A stretch of 64,000 nucleotides of DNA from Ischnura elegans (taxonomy: Eukaryota; Arthropoda; Insecta; Odonata; Coenagrionidae). The notes under the pieces are model-generated. The model was not told the DNA's origin. It ran no database searches and saw only the letters and a program-made list of their open reading frames with translations. Below, piece after piece: positions 22,925 through 36,500 of this stretch. Where the stretch lies: contig NC_060256.1 of assembly GCF_921293095.1 (NCBI RefSeq), forward strand, positions 88,691,851-88,755,850. Direction: 5' to 3'. Both the position numbers and the translations under genes were made by a program. Position 1 is the first letter of the stretch. Each line of letters starts with the position of its first letter.

Positions 22925-23420
22925 CACCGTAAGTCGAAAATTCTAAGATTGGTTTGATGCAGCTCTCCATTCCTCTCTCCCATACGCTAGCCTTTTCATA
23001 GTGATGTATTTATTCTCATTTGCATCCTTTATAAGATGTCCTTTTTAACTCATTAAGGGCTGTCCCTTAACATCCTTCCCCTCCACCTGTGCTTCCACAA
23101 TTATTTTCAATAAAACGTCATGCCTCATATTGTGGCCAACGTACATTTTACCTTCATCATTCTTCCAAAACACCACAATTTCGATGCTTCCACTCTTGAC
23201 TTATCGGTTCTCGCCAGCATCCAAGCCTTGCTCCCATAGAGAAACATGCTCCAATCGTAGCATCTGATGTATTGTTTCCTCTCTTCTACATTAATATTCA
23301 AACCAGTAAGTGGATTCTTTTCGCAGAAAGCCCTCCTTGCCTGTGCCATTCCACTATTTCTTTCTTGCTTTGTCCATTGTTGGTAACACAGCTTCCCTGA
23401 GATAAAATATTCTTTCACCT
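22925..23420 (-). pseudogene. Decayed non-LTR retrotransposon ORF2 3' region (LINE L1w)
   Basis: The minus-strand frame 23418-23125 includes ARRAFCEKNPLTGLNINVEE, RCYDWSMFLYGSKAW and KLWCFGRMMKVK. These match the C-terminal region of LINE reverse transcriptases ('RKK.VKCYVWSVALYGAETWTL...ESFEMWCWRRM'). Downstream the frame is broken, but the closing 'GELHQTNL/WRAAS' tail and 3' sequence match 8490-8530. It is the longest copy of this family in the window and is dead. Confidence 0.8.
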
Positions 23421-24322
23421 CTTCAAGCTTTTGGTTTCCTAGTTTAATATTTGTCCTAGGCTCCTCTATTTTGCTGCTAGAAAGAGTTTAAGCCATCAAT
23501 TTTTCTCTTGAATAGCTCGAGATGTGGGTGATGGATAGAACAATGGATGAAATACATCTCTTCATTCTTAACACTATTGTAATCGAAAGTAAAATAAAAT
23601 GTGGTGAACGAGCCCAGTGCAACTGTTGCTGAAAGTCTTACGTGTGACCATTATCACCAACTAAAAGGAAGCTCAGAATAATTCCAATATGCATGACAAC
23701 ATAGTTATAGCAAGATGCTGAGAAAGAAAAGATTACTCTCAAGAAAATATTAAAACTAAGCTTTCATAACCACATAACAGAAAAGTGTGTTTAAATACGG
23801 TTCATTCATGCCATCCAATAAAATTGTTTTGACAGTTAATATGACGTCATTATGTTCCAAGATATGTATAGCATGAACTACGTACATCATTCCCTAATAT
23901 CACTGAATTTATTTACTTTCCAGGGAAAGAGATAGGCACCCATGGTCCTTCATCGAGTAACATTTCGACAGGCCATCTTTTACAGCCTGCTTGGCCTTCC
24001 TTACGACGGCAATAACATTCAATCTGAATGTACCTAAGGAGCAGAAGGATGAGATATCTTTTCTATTCTCAAGCAGTTCTGAGATCTATTTTAGGACCAC
24101 TTCCACAGCTTTAAAAAAATATACATTCTTCAAACTCAAGATATGGATGGGATCATAGAATGGTCACTTTCTGAGGGTAAACCTAACCTTAGAGAACTTT
24201 ATACTTAAAAAAAAAGTTATTTCTATCCGAGTGTTAAAATTGTACATCTTTCTTAGGCTATTAAAATTTTACTTATATTAAAATTGAATGCAACAAAGTG
24301 TACAGTACATTTATAAATATAT
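23421..24322. other. Intergenic stretch downstream of NUP133
   Basis: AT-rich; no supported gene or repeat. Confidence 0.4.
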
Positions 24323-24328
24323 TTTATT
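24323..24328 (-). terminator. Poly(A) signal of NUP133
   Basis: TTTATT on the plus strand is AATAAA on the minus strand, about 104 nt beyond the stop codon, in an AT-rich 3' UTR. Confidence 0.6.
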
Positions 24329-24431
24329 ACAACACAATGTAAAAATTTACCGATTAATTCTGGATATAAAACGTTTTGTAGAATTTCCAATGAATTTAAG
24401 GAAACGAAGGAGGCATTGGAGCAACATCACT

Positions 24432-24562
24432 TCAGAGACCACTGTAATGTTCATAGCCAATGCGGAGAAGGTACTGAAAGCTTTTGCTCTCCCTCAGGGT
24501 TCCCAGTTCTTCCATTGCCATTATTTTATCCACTGGCGGCAGGACTTCAAGAGGAGTTTTTC
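24432..24562 (-). CDS. NUP133: NUP133 exon n (terminal, with stop)
   Basis: 131 nt, acceptor tctttcctcag. Encodes KTPLEVLPPVDKIMAMEELG, TLRESKSFQYLLRIGYEHYS and GL, then TGA at 24432-24434; the family ends similarly ('...LPEV..LL...QLGSLKS...F..VL..NYEYY'). The plus-strand frame here is a shadow. Confidence 0.95.
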
Positions 24563-27500
24563 CTGAGGAAAGAGAAATAAACAGCCATTTAACAACAAGA
24601 AATACATAAACATCAGCATTAATGGCAAGAACAAGTTTGCGCCACCATTAACAGTCTGCAAGAACATGGGCTTCCCATATGCTTCATAGGTTTAAATGAA
24701 AAACTTTCAGAAATTTCACAAAGTCATGTCGGGTAAAAACTATTGATTATAGTCTTGGGCCAAATTTGGATGAGGAAAATACCAACGTATCGCCATTGTC
24801 TTTCTCTTTTCATCTTACAAGCCACGGACAGAATAACAGCAGCTAGCCTGCCCCAATTGTAACTAACAGAGGTCACCTGAATGGCAGTGCACAGAATAAT
24901 CTTTATTTGATTCCTCAGATGAAATTATCAGTTATACCTCATTGCCAAAATTTCTCCTTGTATTTACTCTACCCCAGTTTTCCTTCATAACCAGCACTTT
25001 TTCTTGCACTAAGCCTAAGTCAAACAATTCACTCAAAGTTTCCAACTTGTATGATGAAAAGGAGAAGACAATTTACTTTATCGTACATTTATCCTAAGAA
25101 TAACTTGCTATCCATCACGAAACAGATTTTCTTATTGGCACCACAAACTTTGCTGGGATACTTTTCCCCCTTAGTAATAATCACAAATGCTGGAGGTAGA
25201 AGAGCTCAGTGGTGCAGTGAGGTGGGTTTTGGGGGATAAAACCCCCCCAGAGCTCAGAGAAATTTTAAGTATAATCCATTTTACTTAATTGGATTGATAT
25301 TACTAATAGAATAGTGTAAGGATTAATAAAATATCTCTCAGAAAGCCATAAAATTCACCATTTTGAACCATTTATATTAAAATTTCGCAATTTATTAATC
25401 TCACACATTCCGCTTATCCTGATGGGTATTCCATACCCCCACACACCCCGGTATTAGTTGCACCTAAACCCCCCCCCCCCAGCCTTAATTCCTAGCTGCA
25501 CCCCTGGAAGAGCTTGCCGAACAAAACTATTTTGCTCAAACACTATACGGTAAGATGAAATGAGAGTGCTTAAATAGAATTGAAACTATAAATTGGCACC
25601 ATTTATGTGGTGAGAGGTAAACATGGTTACCACGATGAGCTTTATACAAAGGTCTACCTCCTTAGCATGAGGAAATAAAAAACTGAGGGCACGATTTCCA
25701 CTACCTCAACAGTACCTGCTGCTCCCACTTTGCTTTTATACGGAGCTTTGGCAGAGTTACGCACATATGAATATGTCAGTTCACCCAAAGTTCTTGCCAT
25801 AACCCAGCTGGTGCAGTCATAATGGGAAAGTAGCGATTACTTCCCAAAAGCTATGAGTAGATTACAAGTAATAGTTACATTTCTTCAACTTTAATGATCA
25901 CACATGAACATATAAAAAATAACTGGAAAGTAATCATTACTGGTAAACATGTTACTTTTACTCGGTTGCATATCCACTTCTGGAATTCCTTTCTTTCCAA
26001 AAGCAAATTTACCGCATCTTTCCCAATCAAATACGCACACACTCCACAAGGCGGCAGTGCGGTGGTTATTTTGACTCGCTCATCACGATATAAATTTTCC
26101 TTGATGCCATGGAGAACATTTCCTGACTTTCCCTGATCACTTCAACTATCTTACTTCTCTCTGGATTCCCCAATTCCCCTGGCCTGCAGCCACAGTGCAT
26201 CAACTCACCCATGAGGAGCGACAGCTCAACCAGCTTGAAAAATAGTTTTCTTTGGCACGTCTCGACTGGAACACATGAGTCCACGTCCAACCACTTGTCC
26301 CTCAGGATCGCCCGGCACCAAACTGTCAACCTGGAAAATTCGTGACAAAGAAAGCACTCGGAATGAAAATGAATAAATGCACACAAAGGCATCAATGCAT
26401 TCGAATGGGCAGTGGTACTTCACAGATCAGAAAAATCAACCATTGGAAAAAGCAGGTTATGAAGTACACCTTTACTGACTTGGTGCCCGGAAAGTAGGAG
26501 GTGCACCAAAGGATAAGGATAGGAGAAGAAAGGACACAGTGGGGAATTCTGTCAGAGAAGAAAATGGTAGATAGGCCGTGTCATAAGATGTAGCTAGCAC
26601 ATGAGGACTTAAAGGAAGGAGAAAATTGAAGGACTAGTCCCCGGGGGAAGAGCAAGAGGTGAGTATAAGAAGATCTAGAGATTTCAACAGGCATCCTATC
26701 AAGGTTCACTCATTTATCTTTTTTTCCCCACAGTAAGTCCTGCAGGTATTAATCTCTTTCTGTACAGGAAATATCCATTGGAATAATTATTCCTTGATGG
26801 CAAACAATCTCTCAGTATAGATAAAGTAAGTATGTACCTGTGTTGTAAATTCTTTATAAGTAACAGAGTGGTAAATATTCATTTCCTAATTTGAAAGTGT
26901 GCGAGCAATTGCCAAGTGAAGCTGAAACAGAGAATTAAGGGATAGTTATTCCCCGTTAGCAGGAAGTTCATTAAATCACCACTCTGCTCTAACAGTCTAC
27001 ACTTTCAAAATATCTGTGATTTTAACATCCTTATCCCTCGCATTTACTTCTAAGGGAGTTGCTAGTCAATATTTTTGCTCTATGAATTATGTGATTATAT
27101 TGAGGACCTGACATGTAACGAGATGATACAAGAATTTTTCAGGAGAAATCGAATCATGCATAAGAGAAACGAGGAATTTTTACAAGAGGTCACAGGAAAG
27201 AGTCTTGAAACTGTAGCAGGGGTGGGTGAATTCAGAGCACCATGTTCCATGCTGTATGATGATGACTACACCGAAAAGATGATCAGGGAGAGGGAGGGAA
27301 TGCACCAGGGCTAGATGAGCCCCTCGTCCGTGAATTAATTCCTTTATTTGCTGAACTTTCTGTCATTCTACTTGCAATACTACAACTACAAATGGAAATG
27401 GATGCTGTATTGCATGAGACAAAATTGAGGTCACACCTTCAGTAACTGAGTCAAAAAAGTGGCTCTTTCTCCAATCACAGCACACAAACATTGTTGGCTT

Positions 27501-30500
27501 CGGTGGCGGTGGGGTAAAGCCGAACTAGCTGTATAACAGAATCCCACCTTGGTAAGTTACCCCTGTCCAGGGAATGGTTGCCCATGGACATGCAACTGTT
27601 AAATTTGTAGAAAACCCCGATGTAAGACTAATATGTGATGTTTTCGGTGGTATGGAAATAATATAAAATAATAAATATAAATAAATTGAGAAAGAACGGT
27701 GAATTTAACTATACTATAGCATATAAAAAAATAAGCTATCTGTTGATGCATGATTTGCTTTGCGCCATTCTTCATTACTGAGGAAAAGCTTTCAAAATTA
27801 AGCCACTTTAATTTTTAAAAAAGAAATTACAATAGGCTTTTCATCGTTCATTTGCAGCAATGAGTTCAGAGAGAAGATTAAACATACTTCACAGATCAAT
27901 CAACACTGAAAGTGTTATCAATCTCACATGTCTTTTCATCATCATGACTCACACTCAGACATCGTTCTCAAGATTAAACAAACACAGTAAACTCCTGATT
28001 ATCTGATCATGTCCTCCTTTGATGTTTTTCAAAATATGTACTTATAAAATATAAAATTAGATGCAAAAACACCAGGATTATCATATTTTAATGCAAGGAT
28101 ACACAAGGGTTACTATTTCTTTTAGAATTCTCTTCTGTAAGACATTATTATTTTCTTTACTTGCTAACATGGAATAAGTCGAGTTCACTTGGGCATCTGC
28201 TCTAGTATTTCACAATAAATATTAATTTATTTCCATTCCACCGAAAACAGCACACATTGGCCTTTTACATCGGGGTGGGATAAACATTTCAACAATTGCA
28301 CACGCACAAACAACCATGCCCTGGATAAGGGAAACTTAACCAGGCGGGACTCAAACCCACGACCTCTTGCTTGGCAGGCGAGGACTTTACCCTGCCGCCA
28401 CCGAGGCCAGCAAATATGATACTAGAAACAGGGAACAAATTTGCTTTGTGCATCCACTGTGCTTCTAAGATATTGAGGGGTGGAAAATTCCAACGACTAC
28501 CCCAACGTGGACTCATTTAAAGAAAAAACTTTTCCCAGTCCTATTGCCAATCCCAGATTTTCACGCACTTCAAATGATTCTAATGTTGCTGCTAGTGTTT
28601 CTACAGACAGTTCATACATTTCAGTTTAACCATCCTCCTCTAGTTCCCACATGCAATTAAAAACTCCTTCTAGAAAAAGAAAATCAACTCTTCCCACTGC
28701 TGATCCTACTCTGAAGAGTTTCATTGACAAAACTTGGAGTTGTAAGACTTGTGAAGATTGATAGGAGAAATGGTACGTCTTGAAAATCTACCTATGGAGT
28801 TGTAAAAAATAAAGGTTTCTGCAAACTGATAAATCACTTAGAAATAAGTTACACCATTCCATCCAGAAAATATTTTGCAAACAAAGTTATCCCAGATCTG
28901 TATGAGGAAACAGAAACAAATTGAAAAATTGTTGTCTGAAGCTAAATACGTTGCTCTTACAACAGACGCCTAGACATCAACACCCATCGATAACTATGAG
29001 TTTGACGGCTCATTTTTTATGGATTCAAGTGTGCTTGGAGAATGTCCCATTTCTATAGCTTTCACGCTCCGATGTGAATATTTGTAACTTCATTGCACTA
29101 ACTGTAGAAGATTGAGGTTTGACTGACCAAATTGAATGGATTGTCCAAGACAATGGGAGGAATATTTTATCTGCACTTGAAGGGAGTCCATTTAATCATT
29201 TTCTTGCTTAGCTCATACTCTTCGACTAGCTATTAAAGATGGAATCCTTAACAAACCAATCGTAAAAGCTACAGTACCAAAATGTCATAGTCTGAAGCTA
29301 TCCCCCATGCGATAAGCATTATTAATTTCCAAGAAAATAAGAATTTTTCAAATTGTCATCTACGAGGTTTCATCAATAATTTGCTGTTTTCCATTGAAAG
29401 TCAGCAGAATTTCTGGTAAAAGAACAATTACCCACTTTTGCCATGATTCTTGATCCACCATTCAAAATCATCGTATTTCAAGATACAAATATGTAATGTT
29501 AAGATGATAAAAAATCAATTGGCTTTTGAGATGACAGGTCTGTCTGAACAACGTCACCCAACAAAAACAAATACCTTTCGAAAAGTACAACTGAAAATAG
29601 CTGATAAAAAGCAACATTTTTATCCAAAATTAATGGTATTAGCACCAGGTTTTCACACAAAGAGTCAGGATACAAAAGAAGAAGAAACTCGAAGATATCT
29701 TGAAGATTTTCTTAAACCTTTTGAAAACAGTTTTATTACTAGAAAATGAAGTCTGTAGACTCATTTGAAGGAATTTTCATCAAATTGCTTAATAACATCA
29801 CTTCCGCCACACATGGAGGGACAATATAGATAAACCATTGAAAAATAACCAAAATAATGGAATGGTCACATAAATGCACTAAGTACATAACAAGCTGCGG
29901 CTTGGTTGGTTGAGAATTGGGATAATGATCGAAAAACCAATGATTTGCATGATTTTGATTCAGTGTAGTGCTTAAAAATTGAATTGACTAGTTCGTTATT
30001 TCAGTAAGTAAAAGTAGTGATGCAAAAAAATTGCCTCCATTCTGGATTCAAGCTTAAGTTTCTGGGACAGAAATATCTCCATCCCCACACCAATCCTGTT
30101 CCTACGTAAGTGTTGACAATCAATTTATTGGCTGTCATTTGCTCCATCCACGGTAAAGTGACAATTTGCCATAGCAAGTGTTTATTTGAGCACTGTGGAG
30201 TCTCATTTTTATCAAGGTTGCACTGTATGTGGTGGAAAGGCCAAAGGATGAGTCAGCCTTTCAAGTAAGCCATGTGGAGGCCCGAAGCACAAGGCATATT
30301 ATGCGCTTTCATTGAACCAATCGGAACTCAACTGTGAAGAACAAAACTCACCACAACTCCTCTCTCTCCTCATTATTCTCGATCATAGGCAAGAGGTCAA
30401 GGGCTTTGGAGAATTCGTACTCAGTGGCCTCCTCACACTCATCGGCTATGTACAACTGAAACACAAAACAGATGGCATCATAGCAGGTCTACTTCAGAAC

Positions 30501-33500
30501 AATATAAAAAACATAGCACTGATATGCTACCAGTAATATTCAATCTGCAGTTTGTGCAAAAATACATCACTAACATGCTGACAGAATTATGTGGCCAATC
30601 CATGCCCTTAATTTATCACTCTCCCCAAACAGCTTAGTTCAAACACTGCAAAAAATGTAATGTAAATACCATTGAGGTTCCTGAATAGGGTGCAGTATTG
30701 GAAAAAGTGTAGACAAAATGCAATTGGGCTATATTAAAATTACACTCAATTCATAATTAATTACAATTTCTCTTTGAAAAACCAATCATATTACAGTTAC
30801 CTTTAATTTTGTTAGCGTACATGATATCACTGACAATATTTTCTCAAACCGGGCATACTAATATGTAAACCAACATTTTAATTATTACTTATTGCAATTG
30901 ATTAAATAATTATTAAAATGTTTGATTTAGGCACTCCAGGTATTAATAAATGTTCTGCCAAAACATTTACACCAGTAGATGGGGAAAATGTAATAGATGA
31001 TGCCTGTCGATCAGTGCACGTGGAATTCAAATTTTAACTTGTTTATTAAAATGTAATAATTACTCCCAGGAGCTTTGCAGTAGATAAGTAAAAAATACTG
31101 TTTTACAAATTTAGTGAATTCAATTAAAATTACAACAGATGTATTAGTTAACATTAATTTGATTACTTTTACTTCCCTACACCAAATCACTGATAGCTAT
31201 TCCTCAGACCATTGTCAGGTGAAGCCAAGGGCCTCGGGTTTTTCAGCAAGTCCGTCACATTCTTCTTCTAACTCAGGTGAGGCAGAAATATATACAATCT
31301 TATGACAACTATGCCAAGGAAAACACAAGCAAGCCTTCAGAATACTTTGACTGCCTTGAAGGGCTACCAAAACTTTTATCTGCATCATTTCACAGGCAGT
31401 TTTCTATCGTATAATATCATCAGAAATTGCTAACAACAGGTTTTTAATATGTCTCAAATGTGAACCTAATAAATTTGGGTATATAGAAGCGGAAATGAAC
31501 TTTTCATATTAAAAGATTCGCATTTTATGGAAAAGTTGTTCAATATTAATGAACACACTTCTTATCAAACTAGAATTTTATCTTTATGAAAAAAATACGC
31601 ATATGAGAACCGAAAATTTAAAAATGAGAGAACATTTCATTTCTCATTTTAAAATTTCAACAAACTCTTTCAGCTTGGCGACTTTACAGGGGACGTGGTA
31701 GTGGGGTTCAAAAGTACTCCACTCGGGACGTGATTCCTTACAGCATCAATTTTCACTTTCATTCAATCACAAAGTTTGGCAGAGAGGGCTGACATACCAA
31801 CATCTCTTGTTTGCAGTGGTAGTGGTATAAGGAGAAGTGACCGACAGCTGAGGCCATCTGCGCCATGAGGGAAGGAAGGCTGGAGAGAAACCTGGCATCA
31901 GCTTTAGCCAGATCCTAGGAAAGGCTTCAAGGTGATCACATCTCAATGTCCAATCCGATGGACGGAGTGTCGTGCTTGAAATGTTCTCTACACAAAATAG
32001 GGTGGTTTCCTTTTATTTTTTTATTGCCTAAATCGAAAGATTATTAATCCTGGAGTACAAATTTCACGCTCTTAGATTTTCAAGTGACGACATCTATTTT
32101 TCGCAATAGGGTGGTTTCCTTCATCAAAGAAAACGAAAGGCATTGATTGCGATTCGTTACCCACCATTAGTGTATTCATAATACACAAATTATTTGGTTT
32201 TTGAAATACCGGTTTTGACGAATGGCAAGGGTCAAATTTTATCCTCATTTGAAAAAGGCCAGATTGGCGCCAATGCGATTCCACTCCGCATGACGTCACA
32301 GGGACCTAGTTTCTACACGAGAGGATAGGAGTTATACATCGTCTGAGGTTACCAATGCATGCATGAGGCACAGAGCTCAGGGAAACATGTCTTAATAATC
32401 ACCTATTAAAACTGGCTAGGTTCGGAAAGTTTTCTTCGTTTGATAAGGTATTAATAAACCTTTTTTAAGCCAAGCGCTACCTTGCAGCAAGGTACTCAGC
32501 TATCCGCTAGCATCCTGCGACGTATCAGCGCTAAGCCTCGCCTCAAGGTCACCTCACCGGGCGGGAGGGGGAACCAGAAATACGACGCACGGAGATATTT
32601 CCCGTCATTCATACTTAAGCGTCGCGTTTTCGCGCGCTTGAAAATTTTCACTTTTCATTTAATCGCGAAAAATAGATGTTGTCATTTAAAAATCTAAAAG
32701 CGTGAAATACGTACTCCAGGAGTAATAATCTTTCTATTAAAGCAAAAAAAAAATAATAGTAAACCACCCTATTAAACGAAAAGTGAACATTTTCAAACGC
32801 ACGAAAACACGACGGCTAACTAGGAATGATGGGAATGGTCCATGTGACGTCATTCTGGTTCCCGCTGCCACCCTGTGAGGTCACCTTGAGGCGAGGCTTT
32901 GAGCACTGATACGACGCAGGTTGCTATCAGGTAGCACAGTACCCTGCTAGTGGGAAGCGCTTGGCTTAAATAAGGATTATTATTACCCTATCAAAAGAAG
33001 GAAACTTTCCGAACTTAAGTAATTTTAATGGATAATTATAAAGAGATGTTTCCCTGAGCTCTGTCACTCATTCATGCATTGTTATCACAGACAATGTAAA
33101 ACCCCTATCTACTCGTATAGAAACTAGGTTCCTGTGACGTCACGTGGGGTGGCATCGCATGGGCGCCAATCTGGCCTTTTTCAAATGAGGTTAAAATTGA
33201 CCATTGCCATTCGTCTAAATTGGGATTTATAAAACCAAATAATTTGTATACTGTGAAAACCCTAATGGTGGGTAACGAATAGCAATCAATGCATTTCGTT
33301 TTCTTTGATGAAGGAAACTACCCTATTCAACCAGGGATTGAGCAGTCTATGAAAATTCTCAGCCACCGCCCGGATTTGAACCTGAACTCACAAGGTGGGA
33401 AGCCAACTCTCTAGCCACCACATCGACCCGATCCTATCTTATTTCTTTTACTAGGCAAGGAGAATGCAGGGGGAGAGCACCAATGCTACAGTGTACTCGA

Positions 33501-36500
33501 TGGTATATGGCACTAACTAATTGTTATTCCCGTATAGCTATGGCAGATTATTCAACGCAAACAACCGGATGTTGGCTCTGGCCGACATGAGGGAAGGGAA
33601 GTGACCGCTGAGGTAGCAATTGTCCGATGCATTCAGGCCCGGCCTGAGACCCAGCTTAGCGAGTCCTTAGGGCCACTCCTCGGCAAATAAGCGTGAATAT
33701 ACGTGAGCAGATAAATGCGTGGACAGTGTCTGCGAGTGACTGGCCTTGAAATAATGATCGAAGTATCGATTTTTCTATTGATCTGTGAATCGTAGTTTTT
33801 CAATCAAATTTGAGAGATTTTTAAGGTTTTATGACGAAATTCATGGTTTTTTTCAAGGTAGACGAAATTCATGGCTTATTCACAGTTTTAAATTTTCACG
33901 GTTGAGTGAGAACCCTGGACGAGAATACCAGGGTAACTCCAGACCAAAAAAAAAGCTCCATTCAGGGAGGTTTAAATATTCTCATGCTACTCGTAGCACA
34001 GAAAATGTTTTCCAATTGTAGGCACCAGCAGGAAAGGGTTAATTCCCAAATTTCAAACAATATTTCGAGATACCATATGTTTTGCTGTCTTTTCCATGTC
34101 CCATGCTACTTCATTTCACTTCCTGATCATTTCCCTGTTTTACCGGATCGTGGGCACCCTGCCTTGGTTTACAGCAAAATTGAATTTTTACTTCATTTTC
34201 ACGCTTACGAGAAACATAAAAAGTATGGTTGATTAACATGGGGTCTGCAGGCTTCGCAATACACACAAGCACTAACACCAGTGACCATGGTTAGTATGAG
34301 ATGACAATAACAGATTTCACACCAAAATTACAGTAAAAAAATGTGTTTGAACATGGTTTAAGGTGGTGGGTTGACAATGAAAAAGCATATGAAAAGGAGC
34401 GAGACACTTACTTTGATAATTTCCGCTGGAGTTAACACAGGCATCTTATCAGGCTCATAGCCAAAGCTATACACTGTGCTTTCAGGAAGATTTTCCTGGC
34501 TCTCAATGAGATTCATCTGATTGTTAATCCAGTCCATGGCTGCCCCTCGGGCTGCAACATTACCATTGGCCAGCAATGCTAACTTTGCCATTGATAACAT
34601 GTACTGCAACATAAAAGGCATTCACATTATTTACCCTCTCTACCTCCAAACTGATATACTTTGTACACGTACAACAAGACTATAATCTTAAAGTGATTAC
34701 AGTCACAATAGAATAAATGTTCAATTTTGATAAACAAACTGAAATCATCATTTATTGTGAAGTAGTGTGACTGCTTGGATTTTTTCAATATTTTTGTTTT
34801 ATGGCCTTCAGTATTCCCCTGCATATAAAAAATATAATTATTAGGCACACCGATTCAAAATACACCTTGAAACGCATTTTTCCAATGGTATAAAAAAGCA
34901 AGAAACTTTTGTTTCATCATATTTTAATGACACATATTAATAAATACCATTTGTGAAAGGTCTTTGAACATTTATATGTACAATGTATACCTTGCCCCTC
35001 CTACAAGAGAAAACTCCCAGGCATATTACACCAGCAAAGCAAACTTCTTGCACGATTCATTTTTAGAACTTACAGAATCCCAATGCAAAACAAACAAAAA
35101 TAAAACTGGTATACAATACAGCGTGTTCCAAAGTTTCATGCCTATTTCCCCAATAATTCAAAAACTGAACAAACCCCATGCAAACCACACCAGGTTCTGC
35201 ACTGAATTTTTGTACAAACACCAGCATTGACATGAGGGAGCTGGAATCTCATTCTAAGTGTTCCGTAATAATGATTTATAGCTATGTATATAATGATTTC
35301 TTCTTTCCATAAACCAGCCTTTACTGACCAAAAACCATAATAAGAAATATTTAAGCAGACGTAAAGGGGGATTGGACTGAGAACAAGGTGGGGTAGATGC
35401 GCTACCAGGTTACTTAGACCTAATGGTTCACTGTGTCAGCCACCAATCAATGATCACCCATAGAGGTCAATGTAAAAATTATCCTGAAATTATGGAATGC
35501 GCAGAGTCATATTAATTTTTTTCAAGAGCTTTTCATCCATATTTTATTAGCCTAATTAGCAGAAGATACCTAAGGATGAAAACTAGCATAGACTATAAAA
35601 ATGGAATGGAGGAGTACGCTCCAGACAAGACACCAATGCAGCTGAGAAACAACTCAATTTCAATTCTGTTTGGGCGGCAGTTAGCAGTAACCTCTGCAAA
35701 AAAAGACAGGCAGCATTGAGAAAGCTTTTTTATTTTTTAAATAAACACCCGAGAGCCATTGAGCATATTTTTTTCATGGCTTCCTCGATTTTCTCTATAA
35801 AACTGCCTTAAGAACTAAGTCATAAAAGTAATATGTAGAGCCTGGGATATTTACCCTTAGTGAAAAAACTGTTAAAAAAAACTGTTGAAATTATTAAGAG
35901 TTACTTGGGACCACTGTTGAATCCAACAGTAACTGTAGAAAATTCAACAGTAACTGTTGAAAATCCAACAGTAACCGTAGAAAATCCAGCAGTAACTGAT
36001 GAAACCCAACAGTAACTGCTGAAGTCCAACAGTAATTGTTGAAATCCAACACTTTTTTCGCTAAGGGATACACACACAACCTGGGACACATAGGGATATA
36101 TTCTTGATATGGTATACATTGGGCTCAAAAGTGCACACACCTTTTTCTTGGTGATGGATTCCTTCTCTTGGGATGCCAGCATCCTGAGGGTGTCCGAGGC
36201 CTTCACCGTCTCCCCATCAAACACGTTGAGCATCCATGAGATGGATGGATGGTTTGACAGGAATGAACCCAACGCTTCACGCTGGCTCTCCCTCCGAAAC
36301 GGCTTGTCCCCTCCCACAGTAAGAGGCCGCGATGGCCTCTGCCCAAAGGCTGATGAAAAGGCCAACCTGTTGCCTCCGTCCAAGGGCTTCAGCATCATCC
36401 CCTCCGCTTGCACCTTCCTCAACGAGCTCCCTTGCCTGAACTTCTCCAGCAACTCTCCCTGCTTGTGTTCCCTCATATACCAAGCGTACAGGAAGTTGGA

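Larger units (their letters stand above)
26331..30351 (-). other. NUP133 intron l/m
   Basis: Holds an inverted pair of SINEs (27494 plus, 28205 minus), a duplicated segment (27860-28006), a decayed hAT transposase and a Tigger remnant. The plus frame 27075-27314 (79 codons, acidic) is unrecognised and has no support as a gene. 26331-27493 is otherwise featureless. Confidence 0.8.
30456..34411 (-). other. NUP133 intron k/l
   Basis: 30456-31995 shows no recognised feature. Then come the nested family G MITEs, a SINE and a duplicated segment (33702-33845). Plus frames 33785-34232 overlap that repeat and are not supported. Confidence 0.8.

Noticed and set aside
27075-27314. 79-codon acidic plus-strand frame
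   Set aside because: It lies inside a NUP133 intron, has no recognisable motif or flanking splice signals, and could be chance.
35901-36476. A 191-codon minus frame, the longest of the window
   Set aside because: Only the part down to 36141 is NUP133 exon j; the remainder is read-through past a GT donor into the C1 repeat, giving a repetitive translation.
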